Positions 16,757-25,919 of a stretch of DNA of 64,000 nt are shown here, piece by piece (positions within the stretch are counted from its first letter, which is position 1; every line of letters begins with the position of its first letter). Under the pieces are notes generated by a model, which did no database searches, had not been told where the DNA came from, and saw only the letters and a program-made list of their open reading frames with translations. This DNA comes from JAVEDQ01 sp963783105 (GTDB lineage Bacteria; Actinomycetota; Actinomycetes; Frankiales; Frankiaceae), in assembly GCA_963783105.1 (NCBI GenBank), contig CAWAMI010000009.1, forward strand, positions 121,579 to 185,578, written 5' to 3'. Both the position numbers and the translations under genes were made by a program.

Positions 16757-17961
16757 GCGCTCGCCCGCTCGCCGGGCCGCGCGGTCCCGCTGCCGGTCTC
16801 GGACCGGACCTGTTCGTACAGCGTGCGCAGGCGGGCCGCGAACGTCCCGGCCTCGAACTCGGCGGAGAAGCGATCGCGCGCCGCCTCGCCCATCTCGGCG
16901 CGGGTCGCCGGGTCGCCGATCAGGTCCGCCAGCGCGTCGACCAGGCCCTCGACGTCTCCCGCCTCGACGAGCCGGCCCGTCGCCGCGGTCACGATCTCCG
17001 GCACGCCGCCGACCCGGGCGGCGACGATCGGCAGCCCCGCGGCCAGGCCCTCGATCAGCACGGTCGGCAGCGCGTCGAAGTCGCTGCAGTGCACCAGCAG
17101 GTCGCTGGCCTGCAGCAGCGCCGGCACGTCGGAGCGGTGGCCGGCGAAGACGACCCGCTCCGGCGGAAGGCCGAGCCCGGCGGCCTGTCGCTCGAGATCC
17201 GGACGCAGCTCGCCGTCGCCGACCAGCAGGAGCCGGACGTCCTGTTCGGGGAGGCGCTCGTGCAGCCGGTCGACGACCGCGAGCGCGCTCGCCTGCCCCT
17301 TGCCCGGGCGCATGACGCCGACGTTGGTCACCACGACTGCGTCCTCGGCCAACCCCAGCTCCGCCCGTAGGGCCGAACGCCCCGCCGCGGAAATCTTCTC
17401 GGGTGCGGCCCGGCCGTTCCGGATCGTCACCACCGAGGCCGGGGTCACGCGGGGGAACGCGTCCAGGTACCAGCGCCGGACCGCGTCCGAGACGGCGATC
17501 GTCCGGTTGGCGACGCGCCGCCGCGCCTGCCCGGCCAGCCACCGCTTGGCCCGCCCGAGCGGGCTGACGGCGTCCTCGACCAGGTGCAGCGTGGAGACCA
17601 TCGGGACCCCGAGCCGTCGGGCGGCGAACGCCCCCACGAGGTCGGCGTGCTTCATGTGCGTGTGCACGACGTCCGGACGCGTCGCCGCCACCGCGGCCAC
17701 CGCCGCGCGCAGCCCCCGGGCGTCCCAGCGGCTGGGCAGGTCGAGCGTCGACAGCGGGACGCCGAGCTCGCGGAGCCCGTCGGCGTAGGCCTGGCCCTCG
17801 GTCGGCATCAGGCTCAGCACCTGCAGGTCGACGCCCGCCTCCGGGAAGGCCGCGGCGAGGTCGACGAGCACCTGCTCGGCCCCGCCCGGGTGCAGCTCGT
17901 GGATGACGTGGGTGACCCGCAACCGGTCACCCGGTCCGTCTGCCTCCGCGCCCGTCCCCAC
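16753..17961 (-). CDS. Glycosyltransferase family 4 protein
   Basis: 402 residues from a GTG at 17961; first gene of the four-gene minus-strand operon. It shows THVIHELHPGGAEQVLVDLA, HTHMKHADLVGAFAA, the donor-site blocks VGVMRPGKGQASALAVV and LLLVGDGELRPDLERQAAGL, and the acidic block SDFDALPTVLIEGLAAGLPI. Related to the GT4 at 14311-15456 (shared GGAE and DALPT/EALPT blocks), suggesting duplication within the locus. Confidence 0.88.
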   Translation of the reverse strand: MGTGAEADGPGDRLRVTHVIHELHPGGAEQVLVDLAAAFPEAGVDLQVLSLMPTEGQAYADGLRELGVPLSTLDLPSRWDARGLRAAVAAVAATRPDVVHTHMKHADLVGAFAARRLGVPMVSTLHLVEDAVSPLGRAKRWLAGQARRRVANRTIAVSDAVRRWYLDAFPRVTPASVVTIRNGRAAPEKISAAGRSALRAELGLAEDAVVVTNVGVMRPGKGQASALAVVDRLHERLPEQDVRLLLVGDGELRPDLERQAAGLGLPPERVVFAGHRSDVPALLQASDLLVHCSDFDALPTVLIEGLAAGLPIVAARVGGVPEIVTAATGRLVEAGDVEGLVDALADLIGDPATRAEMGEAARDRFSAEFEAGTFAARLRTLYEQVRSETGSGTARPGERASA

Positions 17962-18142
17962 CCGCTCATGATGACGAGAACGAACCCGCGGGACGCCATT
18001 TCCGACACGCGTCGCTCGTGCGGGTGGCGTCCGCCGCGGGAGCGCACCATTTTGCGTGCCCGGGCCGTTGCCTCCGGAAGCCGTTGTTTCCGGCGATAGT
18101 GGGATCGCAGGGGATCGCAGGGGTCACCGGAGGGAGTGGGGC

Positions 18143-19480
18143 ATGCGCGGGGGTCGAGGGCTGCTGGCCGCACCCGTCGCCGTGCTCGCCGCGACCTACG
18201 TCGGCTATCCGCTGCTGGTCACGAGCGTCGCCCGGCGTCGTCGGTCGCGGTCGGCCGAGGCAGGCATGGGCGGCGCGCACGGGGCAGGGGTCGCTCCGGA
18301 CTGGCCGTCGATGACGGTCGTGGTCGCCGCCTACAACGAGGCCGACGTCATCGAGCGCAAGGTCGCGGACGTCTGCCGGCAGGAGTATCCGGGCCGCGTC
18401 CGGGTCCTCGTCGTCGCCGACGGGTCGACCGACGACACCGCGGCCCGCGCCCGGTGGGCGGGCGCCGACGTCCTGGACCGCCCGGGCCGGGAGGGCAAGA
18501 GCGCCGCGGTCAACCGCGGGATCGCCGCCAGCGACACCGAACTCGTGGTTCTCACCGACGCCAACTGCCTGCTGCGCCCCGGGTCGCTGCGTGCGATCGC
18601 CGAGCCCTTCGCCGACCCGGCGGTCGCCGTCGTCGGCGGCGTCAAGGCCGTCGAGGGCGACTCGGCGCAGGGGCGCAGCGAGGGCCTCTACTGGCGGTTC
18701 GAGTCCGTCATCCAGGCCGCGGAGTCGGAGCTCGGCGTGGTGCCGGGTGCCGTCGGCGAGCTGGTCGCGGTGCGCCGCCGCTGCGTGCGGCCGATCCCGG
18801 GCGGGGTCATCAACGACGACTACCACCTGGCCTGCTCGGCGCTCGCCGACGGTTATCGGGTCCGGTCCGCGCCGGATGCGGTCGCGACCGAGGACGCCTC
18901 CCTCACCGCCGCCGACGAGTTCGAGCGGCGCACCCGCGTCGCCGCGGGCACCTGGCAGACGACGCTCGCGCACCTGCGCCTGGCGGACCCGCGGCGCGGT
19001 CACGTCGCGTGGGTGTTCGTCGGGCACCGGGTGCTGCGCAGCCTGGCGGCCCCGGTGAGCCTGCCGGTCCTGCTGGCGGCCGCGCTCTGGCAGAGCCGGC
19101 CGGGCGCGGACCGGCCGGCCGTGCCGCGGATGATCCTCGGCGGCCAGCTGATCGTCTACGCCGCCGCGACCGTCGGCGCCAGGGGCTCGGCGTCGCGGCC
19201 GGGCACGCTGTCGACGTCGCGGCCCGCCGCGCTGTCGACGTCGCGGCCCGCCGCGGCGGCCTACGGCTTCGTCGTCCTCAACCTGGCCACCCTGCGCGGC
19301 GGTCTGCGTTTCCTGAACGGACGGCAGCCGGTGGCCTGGCAGCGCGTCGCCCGGGCGACCGAGGGCGTGCCGGACGCGCCGATCGTCGGTGCGCCGCTGC
19401 CGCGGGTGCCGCAGCCGGCAACTCGTCCTGACACCGACGAGCCGGTACGGTCCACGCACCGAGGGGAGCACCGCCGATGA
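18143..19480 (+). CDS. Membrane glycosyltransferase family 2
   Basis: 445 residues from ATG 18143, with GGAGGGAG upstream. One N-terminal membrane helix, then a GT-A domain: MTVVVAAYNEADVIERKV, VVADGSTDDTAA, LTDANCLL (DxN/DxD-like), INDDYHLACSA and a GTWQTT stretch in the place of Q-x-x-R-W, then C-terminal membrane helices. This arrangement fits processive or single-addition polysaccharide synthases. Near residues 350-370 a tandem STSRPAA repeat interrupts the C-terminal membrane part. Starts the plus-strand operon; its stop overlaps the next gene by 4 bases. Confidence 0.85.
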   Translation: MRGGRGLLAAPVAVLAATYVGYPLLVTSVARRRRSRSAEAGMGGAHGAGVAPDWPSMTVVVAAYNEADVIERKVADVCRQEYPGRVRVLVVADGSTDDTAARARWAGADVLDRPGREGKSAAVNRGIAASDTELVVLTDANCLLRPGSLRAIAEPFADPAVAVVGGVKAVEGDSAQGRSEGLYWRFESVIQAAESELGVVPGAVGELVAVRRRCVRPIPGGVINDDYHLACSALADGYRVRSAPDAVATEDASLTAADEFERRTRVAAGTWQTTLAHLRLADPRRGHVAWVFVGHRVLRSLAAPVSLPVLLAAALWQSRPGADRPAVPRMILGGQLIVYAAATVGARGSASRPGTLSTSRPAALSTSRPAAAAYGFVVLNLATLRGGLRFLNGRQPVAWQRVARATEGVPDAPIVGAPLPRVPQPATRPDTDEPVRSTHRGEHRR

Positions 19481-20445
19481 CGATGGAGTTCAACTCGGAC
19501 GAACTCGACCACGTCGAGGCCAACCGAGCTGGTCAGAGCCGGGGCGGGGGCGGGGGCGTGGCGCCGGCGCGGTCGTCCCCGAGCGGGAGCACGGGCACGG
19601 GCGCGGGCGCGGGCGCGAGGCCGGGCACGGCTCCCGGTGGCACGCGCACCGGGACGGCCCCGGCGGGCGCGAGGCCGGGTACGGCCCCGGCGGGCGCGAG
19701 GCCGGGTTCGACCGTGCCGGCGCAGCCCGATCAGCCCCGCACCGGCGAGCGCACCCGCGTCCGCCCGCGTCGCGGGGCATCGCCGAGCTTCGGCCGCCGC
19801 GCCCGCAACGCGCTCCTGCCGGCGACGCTCGTCGGGCTGCTGCTCGGCCTGGTCGTCGCCGCGGCGGGGTTCGCCCTGATCGACCGGAAGCAACCGACGT
19901 ATGCGGCGACGGCGTCGCTGCTCGTGCTACCGGATCAGAAGGCCCGCCCCGACGTCGTCGCGAGCCTGTACGACTCGCTGAGCTCCGGTCAGGTGGTGGA
20001 GAGCTTCCGCGCGGTCATGACCAGCTCCGGATTCACCCAGAGCGAGTACGACGCGCTCGCCCTCTCGCCGCGCGACCGCACGGGGCTGGTCCTGGACGTG
20101 CACGTCGTGCCGTCGACCGCCCTGATCGACGCCACGGTGACCGCCCGGTCCCCGCAGGTGGCGGAGCGGGTCGCCGACGGGCTGGCCCGGAAGGCGACGA
20201 CGGAGCTGGTCCGGACGTTCGCGCCGTTCCGGATCACCTCGGTCAGCTCCGCCGCCGGCACCGCCGAGAAGAGCGGTCCGAGCTCGAAGACCCTCGGCGG
20301 CGTCGTCGCCCTGCTGGCGATCGTCGCCGTGGTCGTCGGGCAGCAGGCCGTCCTGTTCCTCGTCGGCAGCCGCGAGCGGTCCCGCTCCCGGCAGCGGAAC
20401 CAGCGGCCGCCGCACGACGCGGCCTCCGCCGGCCGCACCGTCTGA
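19477..20445 (+). CDS. Wzz-like polysaccharide co-polymerase / chain-length determinant
   Basis: 322 residues. A long Gly/Pro/Ala/Arg-rich cytoplasmic N-terminus with repeats of the PGTAPAGAR type (residues 25-85) precedes a membrane helix (LLPATLVGLLLGLVVAAAGF), an extracytoplasmic domain (YAATASLLVLPD, then an RSPQVAERVADGLA helix) and a second membrane helix (GGVVALLAIVAVVVGQQAVL). This two-helix topology with a YxAxxxLxV strand after the first helix is that of polysaccharide co-polymerases. It overlaps the GT2 gene and precedes the Wzy fusion. Confidence 0.72.
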   Translation: MTMEFNSDELDHVEANRAGQSRGGGGGVAPARSSPSGSTGTGAGAGARPGTAPGGTRTGTAPAGARPGTAPAGARPGSTVPAQPDQPRTGERTRVRPRRGASPSFGRRARNALLPATLVGLLLGLVVAAAGFALIDRKQPTYAATASLLVLPDQKARPDVVASLYDSLSSGQVVESFRAVMTSSGFTQSEYDALALSPRDRTGLVLDVHVVPSTALIDATVTARSPQVAERVADGLARKATTELVRTFAPFRITSVSSAAGTAEKSGPSSKTLGGVVALLAIVAVVVGQQAVLFLVGSRERSRSRQRNQRPPHDAASAGRTV

Positions 20446-20463
20446 CGCCCGGCGACGCGACCC

Positions 20464-22572
20464 GTGTCCGCCCTGCTGAGCGACGCCGGACCCGTCGGTC
20501 CGCTCGGCCTGCTCGTCCTCGCGACGATCGGGGCCCTGGCCGCGCTGCTGGCGGCACGGGTCGTCTCGGCCCCCGCGGTGGCGGCGGGGCTGCTGGTCGT
20601 GGTGGTCGTCAGCAACATCAGCGAGGCCGTCGGGAAGGTCGGTCCCGCGTCGGTCTACCTGGCTGCCCTCGGCCTCGCCGTGCTCGCCCTGGTGCTCGGC
20701 GTCATCCGCGGCGAGCTGACGCTGCAGGTCTCGCCGTTCTTCGCGCTGTTCGGCGTCTTCGTCGCGGTCCGCGCCGTCTCCGTGCTGTTCGGGGCCAGCG
20801 ACGTGGCCGCCGGCATCGCCGAGCTGAGCGACGAGGTGAAGGGCGGCGTGCTGCTCGTCGTCCTGACGACGCTGCTCGCGGCGCACGGCCGCCCGGGCAG
20901 GATGGCCGAGCTGGCCGTCGTCACGGGAGCAGCCCTCGCCGCGCTCACCGCCGTCCAGGAGTTCGTGCTCGGGGACGACAGTTCCCTCGGCGGCCTGTCC
21001 AACGTCGACGTCGCCTCCGAGGTCCCCGGCCTCGGCGCCCGCCACTCGGGGCCGCAGCTCGACCCGAACTTCTGGTGCCGCGTCCTCGTGCTGATCCTGC
21101 CGCTGGCGCTCGCGCTGATGTGGTCCCGCTCGGAGCGGCCGGCGGGGGCGCACCGCTCCGAACCCGGGCTGCGGTGGCGGTGGGCCGCCGCGGCCGGGCT
21201 GCTGCTCGTCGGGGCGTACCTGTCGCAGTCCCGCGGCGGCATGATCGCCATCTTCTGCACCGGCGTGCTCACCCTCGCGCTGCTGGTGCGCAACCGGGTG
21301 CGACTGCTGGCCGGCGCGGTTCTGTTCGTCCTCGTGCTGGCGCTGCTCCCCGGGGTCGGGAACCGGCTGGCCACCCTCGGGTCGCTGTCCGGACAGTCGT
21401 CGGGCGTCGTCGACGAGTCGTTGCAGGGGCGGGAGGCGGCCCAGCAGGCCGGGCTCGCCATGTTCCGCGATCAGCCGCTCACCGGGGTCGGCGCGGGGAA
21501 CTTCGAGGTCGCCGGCGACCGCTATCAGCGGGAGTTGGGCATCCGGCTCGGCCGCGAGAACCGCCTGCTGGCCCCGCACGACATCTACGTCCAGCAGCTC
21601 GCCGAGGGCGGCGTCGTCGGGCTGGTCGGCTACCTGATCTTCTGGTCGGGCGGCATCGTCCTCATGCTGTCCACCCGCCGGCGCTGGCGGGCGTTGCGGG
21701 AGATCGGGCTCGCGGGGGAGAACGAGCTGCGGCTGTCGGCCGCGGTCGCCGCGGCTCTGGTCGGATGGGGGATAGCCAGCGCGTTCCTGCACCTGGCGAC
21801 GCTGCCGATCCTGCTGGTTCTCGTCTCGATCGGCGCCGCCCTGCACCTGCAGGCCCGGCGGGCGGAGGCCGACAGCGGCCTGGATCTGCTGGCGCGCCCC
21901 GAGGCGGCCCGGCCGACGGCGGGTCGCCCCACCGGCTGGGTCGGGCCCTCGCGCACGCAGCGGATCACGCTCACCGTCCTGGGTGTCGCCCTCGCCGCGG
22001 GCGCCGGCGTCGCGGCCCGGCAGGCGGCGGATACCCGCACCGGCTACAGCGCGGGTGTGCTGCTCGGCATCCGGCCCGAGGGAGCCGGGAACTCGGAGGT
22101 GTCGAGCCAGGGCTACTCCTTCAGCGTCCTCGACCGCGCCCGGACCGTCCCCACGATCGTCGCGCTCGCCGACGCGCTCCGGCCGCAGGCGGCGGCCGAC
22201 GTCGGCCTGCCTGCTGAGGCGCAGCGTCACGTGCAGGTCTCCGCGGTCCGCGAGGGCGACGGCAGCTCGTTCCGAGTCCGGGTCGTCGCCGACGACGCCG
22301 ACGACGCGCGCGTCCTCGCCGGAGCGATCGGCGACCGGGTCTCCCGCTACCTCCGCGAGGTCGGGTCCCTCTACGACGTCCGGGTGCTCGCCCGCTCGCC
22401 GGCGGAGCGGATCGGCTCGGACCGTCCGCTCTGGCTGACGCTGAGCGCCGGCCTGGGAGCGCTCGGGCTGACGGTCCTGGTCGCCGCCGCCCGGCCGCGT
22501 CAGCCGGCGGGCCGTCCGGCGACCGACCCGTTCGACGAGCCGGACGGGTACGTACTCGCTGAGAGGCGGTGA
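20464..22572 (+). CDS. O-antigen polymerase/ligase (Wzy) fused to a C-terminal Wzz-like domain
   Basis: 702 residues. Residues 1-470 form a polytopic Wzy/WaaL-type protein with about a dozen hydrophobic segments, the typical YLSQSRGGMIAIFCTG block near residue 255 and the periplasmic-loop pattern PLTGVGAGNFEVAG and PHDIYVQQLAEGG. Residues about 497-520 form another helix, followed by an extracytoplasmic stretch of about 135 residues (GYSAGVLLGIRPEG, SFRVRVVADDADDARVLAGA) and a last helix near 655-676, the two-helix topology of a chain-length regulator. Fusion of polymerase and co-polymerase in one chain is unusual. Start GTG 20464, 18 bp after the Wzz-like gene. Confidence 0.8.
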   Translation: MSALLSDAGPVGPLGLLVLATIGALAALLAARVVSAPAVAAGLLVVVVVSNISEAVGKVGPASVYLAALGLAVLALVLGVIRGELTLQVSPFFALFGVFVAVRAVSVLFGASDVAAGIAELSDEVKGGVLLVVLTTLLAAHGRPGRMAELAVVTGAALAALTAVQEFVLGDDSSLGGLSNVDVASEVPGLGARHSGPQLDPNFWCRVLVLILPLALALMWSRSERPAGAHRSEPGLRWRWAAAAGLLLVGAYLSQSRGGMIAIFCTGVLTLALLVRNRVRLLAGAVLFVLVLALLPGVGNRLATLGSLSGQSSGVVDESLQGREAAQQAGLAMFRDQPLTGVGAGNFEVAGDRYQRELGIRLGRENRLLAPHDIYVQQLAEGGVVGLVGYLIFWSGGIVLMLSTRRRWRALREIGLAGENELRLSAAVAAALVGWGIASAFLHLATLPILLVLVSIGAALHLQARRAEADSGLDLLARPEAARPTAGRPTGWVGPSRTQRITLTVLGVALAAGAGVAARQAADTRTGYSAGVLLGIRPEGAGNSEVSSQGYSFSVLDRARTVPTIVALADALRPQAAADVGLPAEAQRHVQVSAVREGDGSSFRVRVVADDADDARVLAGAIGDRVSRYLREVGSLYDVRVLARSPAERIGSDRPLWLTLSAGLGALGLTVLVAAARPRQPAGRPATDPFDEPDGYVLAERR

Positions 22573-22730
22573 CTGCGCAGCGTCACGACCTGGGCAGATG
22601 TGCGGCCGTCATGGGCAGGAAAGGCGCAAATCTTCGGCGAATACCCCCTCGTGGAGTAACGGAGCGTTGAATATGTCGGTGCGGGGCGCCGAGCAGACGA
22701 CGCCGCCGTCCGAGGAGGGGGTTGGCGCTC

Positions 22731-25700
22731 GTGACGGAACTCGCTCCGGGGTTTCTGCAGTTCCGACGCCCCGCGTCGATTCCGCGTCAGAGCCCTCCGG
22801 GCCCGTCTCGGGACGCCGCGCTCGGCGGGCCTGCCGACCCGCCCCGCGCGCCCGGCCCCTCGCTGCTGTTCCCCGCGCTGGCGGTCGCGCTCGGTCTCGT
22901 CGTCGTCGCGGCGGCGTACCGCCTGCAGTTCGACGGCGGGCACGCCACGTCCGGTGCCCTGCTGTTCTGGGCCGGGCTCCTTCTCGCCGTGCTGCCCGCC
23001 GCGGCCCGGCTGATGAGCCGCCGGGCCGGGCTGTTCGAGCGGGTCTACGCGCTGCTGCTGATCGGCGGCGCGACGGCGGCCCCTCGCATCCTCCGGGCCG
23101 GCGGACCCCTGTTTACCGACGAGTTCGCGGCCTGGCGGCAGACGGTCGACGCCGTCACCGGCACGTCTCCCCTGGTCCGAGCGGGGTTCGTCCCCGGCGT
23201 CGAGGGTGAACCGGGGCTGCACCTGCTCGTCGGGTCGGTCTCGTCGCTGTCCGGCCTGTCCGTGTGGACCGCGGCCGTGGTCGTCCTCACCGCCGCCCAC
23301 CTGGTCGGCGCCCTCGCCGTCTTCGCGGTGGCCTCCGCGCTGCTCGACCGGCCCCGTCCGGCGGGTGTGGCCGCGCTCGTCTACCTGCTGAACCCGCTGA
23401 GCCTCTGGTCGGGCACGCGCCTGGCCCCCGACAGCCTGGCCATACCGCTGGTGCTGGCGGCGCTGGCGCTGACCGTCCGGGCCTGTCGCGTGGAGCAGGC
23501 CGGCACGCGGCGCGCGCTCGGCGTCGCCGCCGGCGCCCTCCTGGCCTTCGTCGCGCTCACCGACAGCACCGTCACGCTGATGACCGTCGCGCTGCTCGCG
23601 GTCGTCCTCGTCGCGGCGCTCTGGCGGACGCGACAGCACCCGATGCAGGTGACCGTGCTGGCGGACGGTTCCGTCGGCCGACGGCTCGTCGGGATGCCCG
23701 AGTACCCCGGGTTGTGGGGAGGCGTGCTGGCCGTCCAGGGGCTGGCGCTCCTGCTGGTCGCCGGGGTCCTGGCCGCGACGGGCGGCGCGTTCGAGCAGGC
23801 GGCCGACTGGTTCCCGTCCCGCGGGCTCGCCGGCATGCCCGGCTCGCCGCCCCTGTTCGAGGTCGTGCTCACCGTCCTGGCGCCGCTCGTGGTGTTCGCG
23901 CTCTCGGCGGAGGGCGTCTGGCGGTTGTGGTCGCATCCGCGCCGGCGCTCCGGCCGGCTGCTGGCCCTGGCGTCGGTGGGCCTGCTGTACTTCCCGCTCG
24001 TCCCGCTCGCGCTGCTGCCGACGATCGCTCCGGGAGTGCGCAGCGCCTGGGGCCTGACCTATCTGGGCGTCGCGCTGCTGTGCGCGCCGATCCTGCTGCA
24101 GCGCTTCGATGCGCTGCAGGCCCGCGATCGCTGGGTCGTCGAGCGGGTCAGCGCCGGCCCGCTGGTCTCGCTGGCGCTGGCGGTGGTGCTGCTCGGAAAC
24201 AGCGCGGCGAGCGCCGGCGCGGGCTACCGGTACGCCGGGCCGGCGCGCTACGGCGCCGAGGGTCGGACGGACATCGTCGAGCTGCGCTCCATCGCCACCG
24301 CCTTCGCCGCGGACCACGGCCGCGTCGGCATCCTCGCCGACCGCTACACCGGACCCGGCTTCGCCGCCTTCTCCGGCAGCCGGTTGCCGCGGGCGACGAC
24401 CCTGCTTCCCGGCAACGAGCTGATGCAGGGCGTCGACCCGGACGTCGGGTGGGTGTCGGGGCTGGTGCGCCGCGGCTACTCCTACCTCGTCGTCGACGTG
24501 CGGATGGCCGGGACGACCCCGCTCGACGGTGACAGCTTCGGACCCGACGACCCGGGCGAGGGGCGCCAGCCGCGGATGGCGGCCCTGCGCCGGCTCGACC
24601 GCGTGCCGTGGGTCAGCCGCGTGGCGAGCAGCGAGCACTACCGCGTCTACCGGATCGACCTCGCGGCCGCCGGCCGGCCGCTCGTCGAGCAGGCCGACGC
24701 GTGGGGCGAGGACTACGGGCCGCTGCCCGGCACCCCCGAGGCCGCGCTGCCGCCGGACGTGGCCGCGACGCTGCCCGCCAGCGCGTCCTACGGACCGGTC
24801 GTCCCGGGGCCGGCACCGGCCGGCGCTCCGGCGGTCGGGGCCCCGCAGATCTTCCCGGCGGACGGTTCGCCCCCGCGGCCGGCGCCGGGCGCCGCTGGTG
24901 GCCTCGTGATCGCGGGCGGACGGGCGGCGCTCACGTCGGTCTCGGGTGGCGGAGCCGGAGCGGCCGGACCGGGAGGTCCTGACGGAGCCGGACGGTCGGT
25001 GAAGCCCGGCAAGCCGACGGTGCCCGCGGGGCACGGCGGGAAGCCGAAGCCGAAGCCGGGGCACGGCAAGCCCGCTGGGCCGGCCAAGCCGCCGAAGTCC
25101 GGGCCGAGCAAGCCGGGCAAGTCCGGTCCGAGCAAGCCGGGCAAGTCCGGTCCGAGCAAGCCGGGTAAGCCGGCCAAGTCGCCGAAGGCCGAGAAGCCCG
25201 CCAAGCCCCCGAAGGGCGGCCACCCAGCCAAGCCTCCCAAGGGCGGCAAGCCAGCCAAGCCCCCCAAGGCGGAGAAGCCGGCCAAGGCGGAGAAGCCGCC
25301 GAAGCCCGCGAAGGCTGCCCCGAAGCCCAAGCCGGCTCCGAAGGCGAAGGCTGCCCCGAAGGCCAAGGAGGGGCCCAAGGGAAGGTCGGCTCCGAAGGAA
25401 AAGGCCGCTCCGAAGGCCAAGCCTGCCAAGGCGGAGAAGGGGCCGAAGCCGGCCAAGGCGGAGAAGCCGCCGAAGCCTGCCAAGGCGGAGAAGCCGCCGA
25501 AGCCTGCCAAGGCGGAGAAGCCGACCGAAGCCTGCCAAGGCGGAGAAGCCGCCGAAGCCCGCCAAGGCTGCTCCGAAGGCCAAGGCGGAGCCCAAGGGAA
25601 AGTCGGAGCCCAAGGGAAGGCCGGACAAGAAGGCCAAGCCCGAGCCGAAGGCGAAGGCTGCCCCTGCCAAGGCCAACGGCCCGAAGCCGGCCAAGGCCAA

Positions 25701-25880
25701 CGGCCCGAAGCCGGGGAAGGCCAACGCCGCACCGCCGCCCAGGTCGCAGGGCCGAGCACCCGCGAAGCACGAGCCCGCCGACCGCGCGATGCCCATGATG
25801 GCCAGGTCCGTCGCCGTCCCGGGCCCGAAGCCCGCCGGCGACGGCAAGCCCGGCCACAAGGGCAAGGCGAGCCCCGCTGA
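22731..25880 (+). CDS. GT-C-like membrane glycosyltransferase with Lys/Pro/Ala tail; 3' end frameshifted in this sequence
   Basis: About 1050 residues as read. Residues 40-520 hold around a dozen hydrophobic segments; an acidic motif (FTDEFAAW) in the first external loop and the overall plan resemble lipid-sugar-using GT-C enzymes. An extracytoplasmic domain follows (about 500-670), then a linker and a long repetitive Lys/Pro/Ala/Gly tail. At 25524 an extra A interrupts the repeat: removing it restores the Lys-Pro-Ala pattern for another 130 residues and ends at TGA 25921-25923, overlapping the next ATG at 25920 in the ATGA style of the locus. As given, the frame instead turns Gln/Gly/Arg-rich and stops at 25880. 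Start is GTG 22731 or TTG 22722, both near AGGAGG. Confidence 0.7.
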   Translation: MTELAPGFLQFRRPASIPRQSPPGPSRDAALGGPADPPRAPGPSLLFPALAVALGLVVVAAAYRLQFDGGHATSGALLFWAGLLLAVLPAAARLMSRRAGLFERVYALLLIGGATAAPRILRAGGPLFTDEFAAWRQTVDAVTGTSPLVRAGFVPGVEGEPGLHLLVGSVSSLSGLSVWTAAVVVLTAAHLVGALAVFAVASALLDRPRPAGVAALVYLLNPLSLWSGTRLAPDSLAIPLVLAALALTVRACRVEQAGTRRALGVAAGALLAFVALTDSTVTLMTVALLAVVLVAALWRTRQHPMQVTVLADGSVGRRLVGMPEYPGLWGGVLAVQGLALLLVAGVLAATGGAFEQAADWFPSRGLAGMPGSPPLFEVVLTVLAPLVVFALSAEGVWRLWSHPRRRSGRLLALASVGLLYFPLVPLALLPTIAPGVRSAWGLTYLGVALLCAPILLQRFDALQARDRWVVERVSAGPLVSLALAVVLLGNSAASAGAGYRYAGPARYGAEGRTDIVELRSIATAFAADHGRVGILADRYTGPGFAAFSGSRLPRATTLLPGNELMQGVDPDVGWVSGLVRRGYSYLVVDVRMAGTTPLDGDSFGPDDPGEGRQPRMAALRRLDRVPWVSRVASSEHYRVYRIDLAAAGRPLVEQADAWGEDYGPLPGTPEAALPPDVAATLPASASYGPVVPGPAPAGAPAVGAPQIFPADGSPPRPAPGAAGGLVIAGGRAALTSVSGGGAGAAGPGGPDGAGRSVKPGKPTVPAGHGGKPKPKPGHGKPAGPAKPPKSGPSKPGKSGPSKPGKSGPSKPGKPAKSPKAEKPAKPPKGGHPAKPPKGGKPAKPPKAEKPAKAEKPPKPAKAAPKPKPAPKAKAAPKAKEGPKGRSAPKEKAAPKAKPAKAEKGPKPAKAEKPPKPAKAEKPPKPAKAEKPTEACQGGEAAEARQGCSEGQGGAQGKVGAQGKAGQEGQARAEGEGCPCQGQRPEAGQGQRPEAGEGQRRTAAQVAGPSTREARARRPRDAHDGQVRRRPGPEARRRRQARPQGQGEPR
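25000..25735 (+). repeat. Low-complexity Lys/Pro/Ala coding repeats
   Basis: Many imperfect copies of units encoding KPGK-SGPS, KPAKPPK and PAKAEKPPK, including an exact 27-base unit repeated around 25440-25560. The repeat would give a strongly basic, extended tail, which could interact with an acidic (sulfated or phosphorylated) polymer. Such repeats are prone to slippage and to sequencing or assembly error. Confidence 0.85.
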
Positions 25881-25919
25881 GCAGGCGCCACCTGCGGACC
25901 GCGCTCGGAAGGCGAACGC

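Noticed and set aside
22500..25865. 1121-codon minus-strand open frame
   Set aside because: Antisense of the GT-C-like gene; no domain, and the apparent Leu/Gly repeats mirror the Lys/Pro coding repeat.
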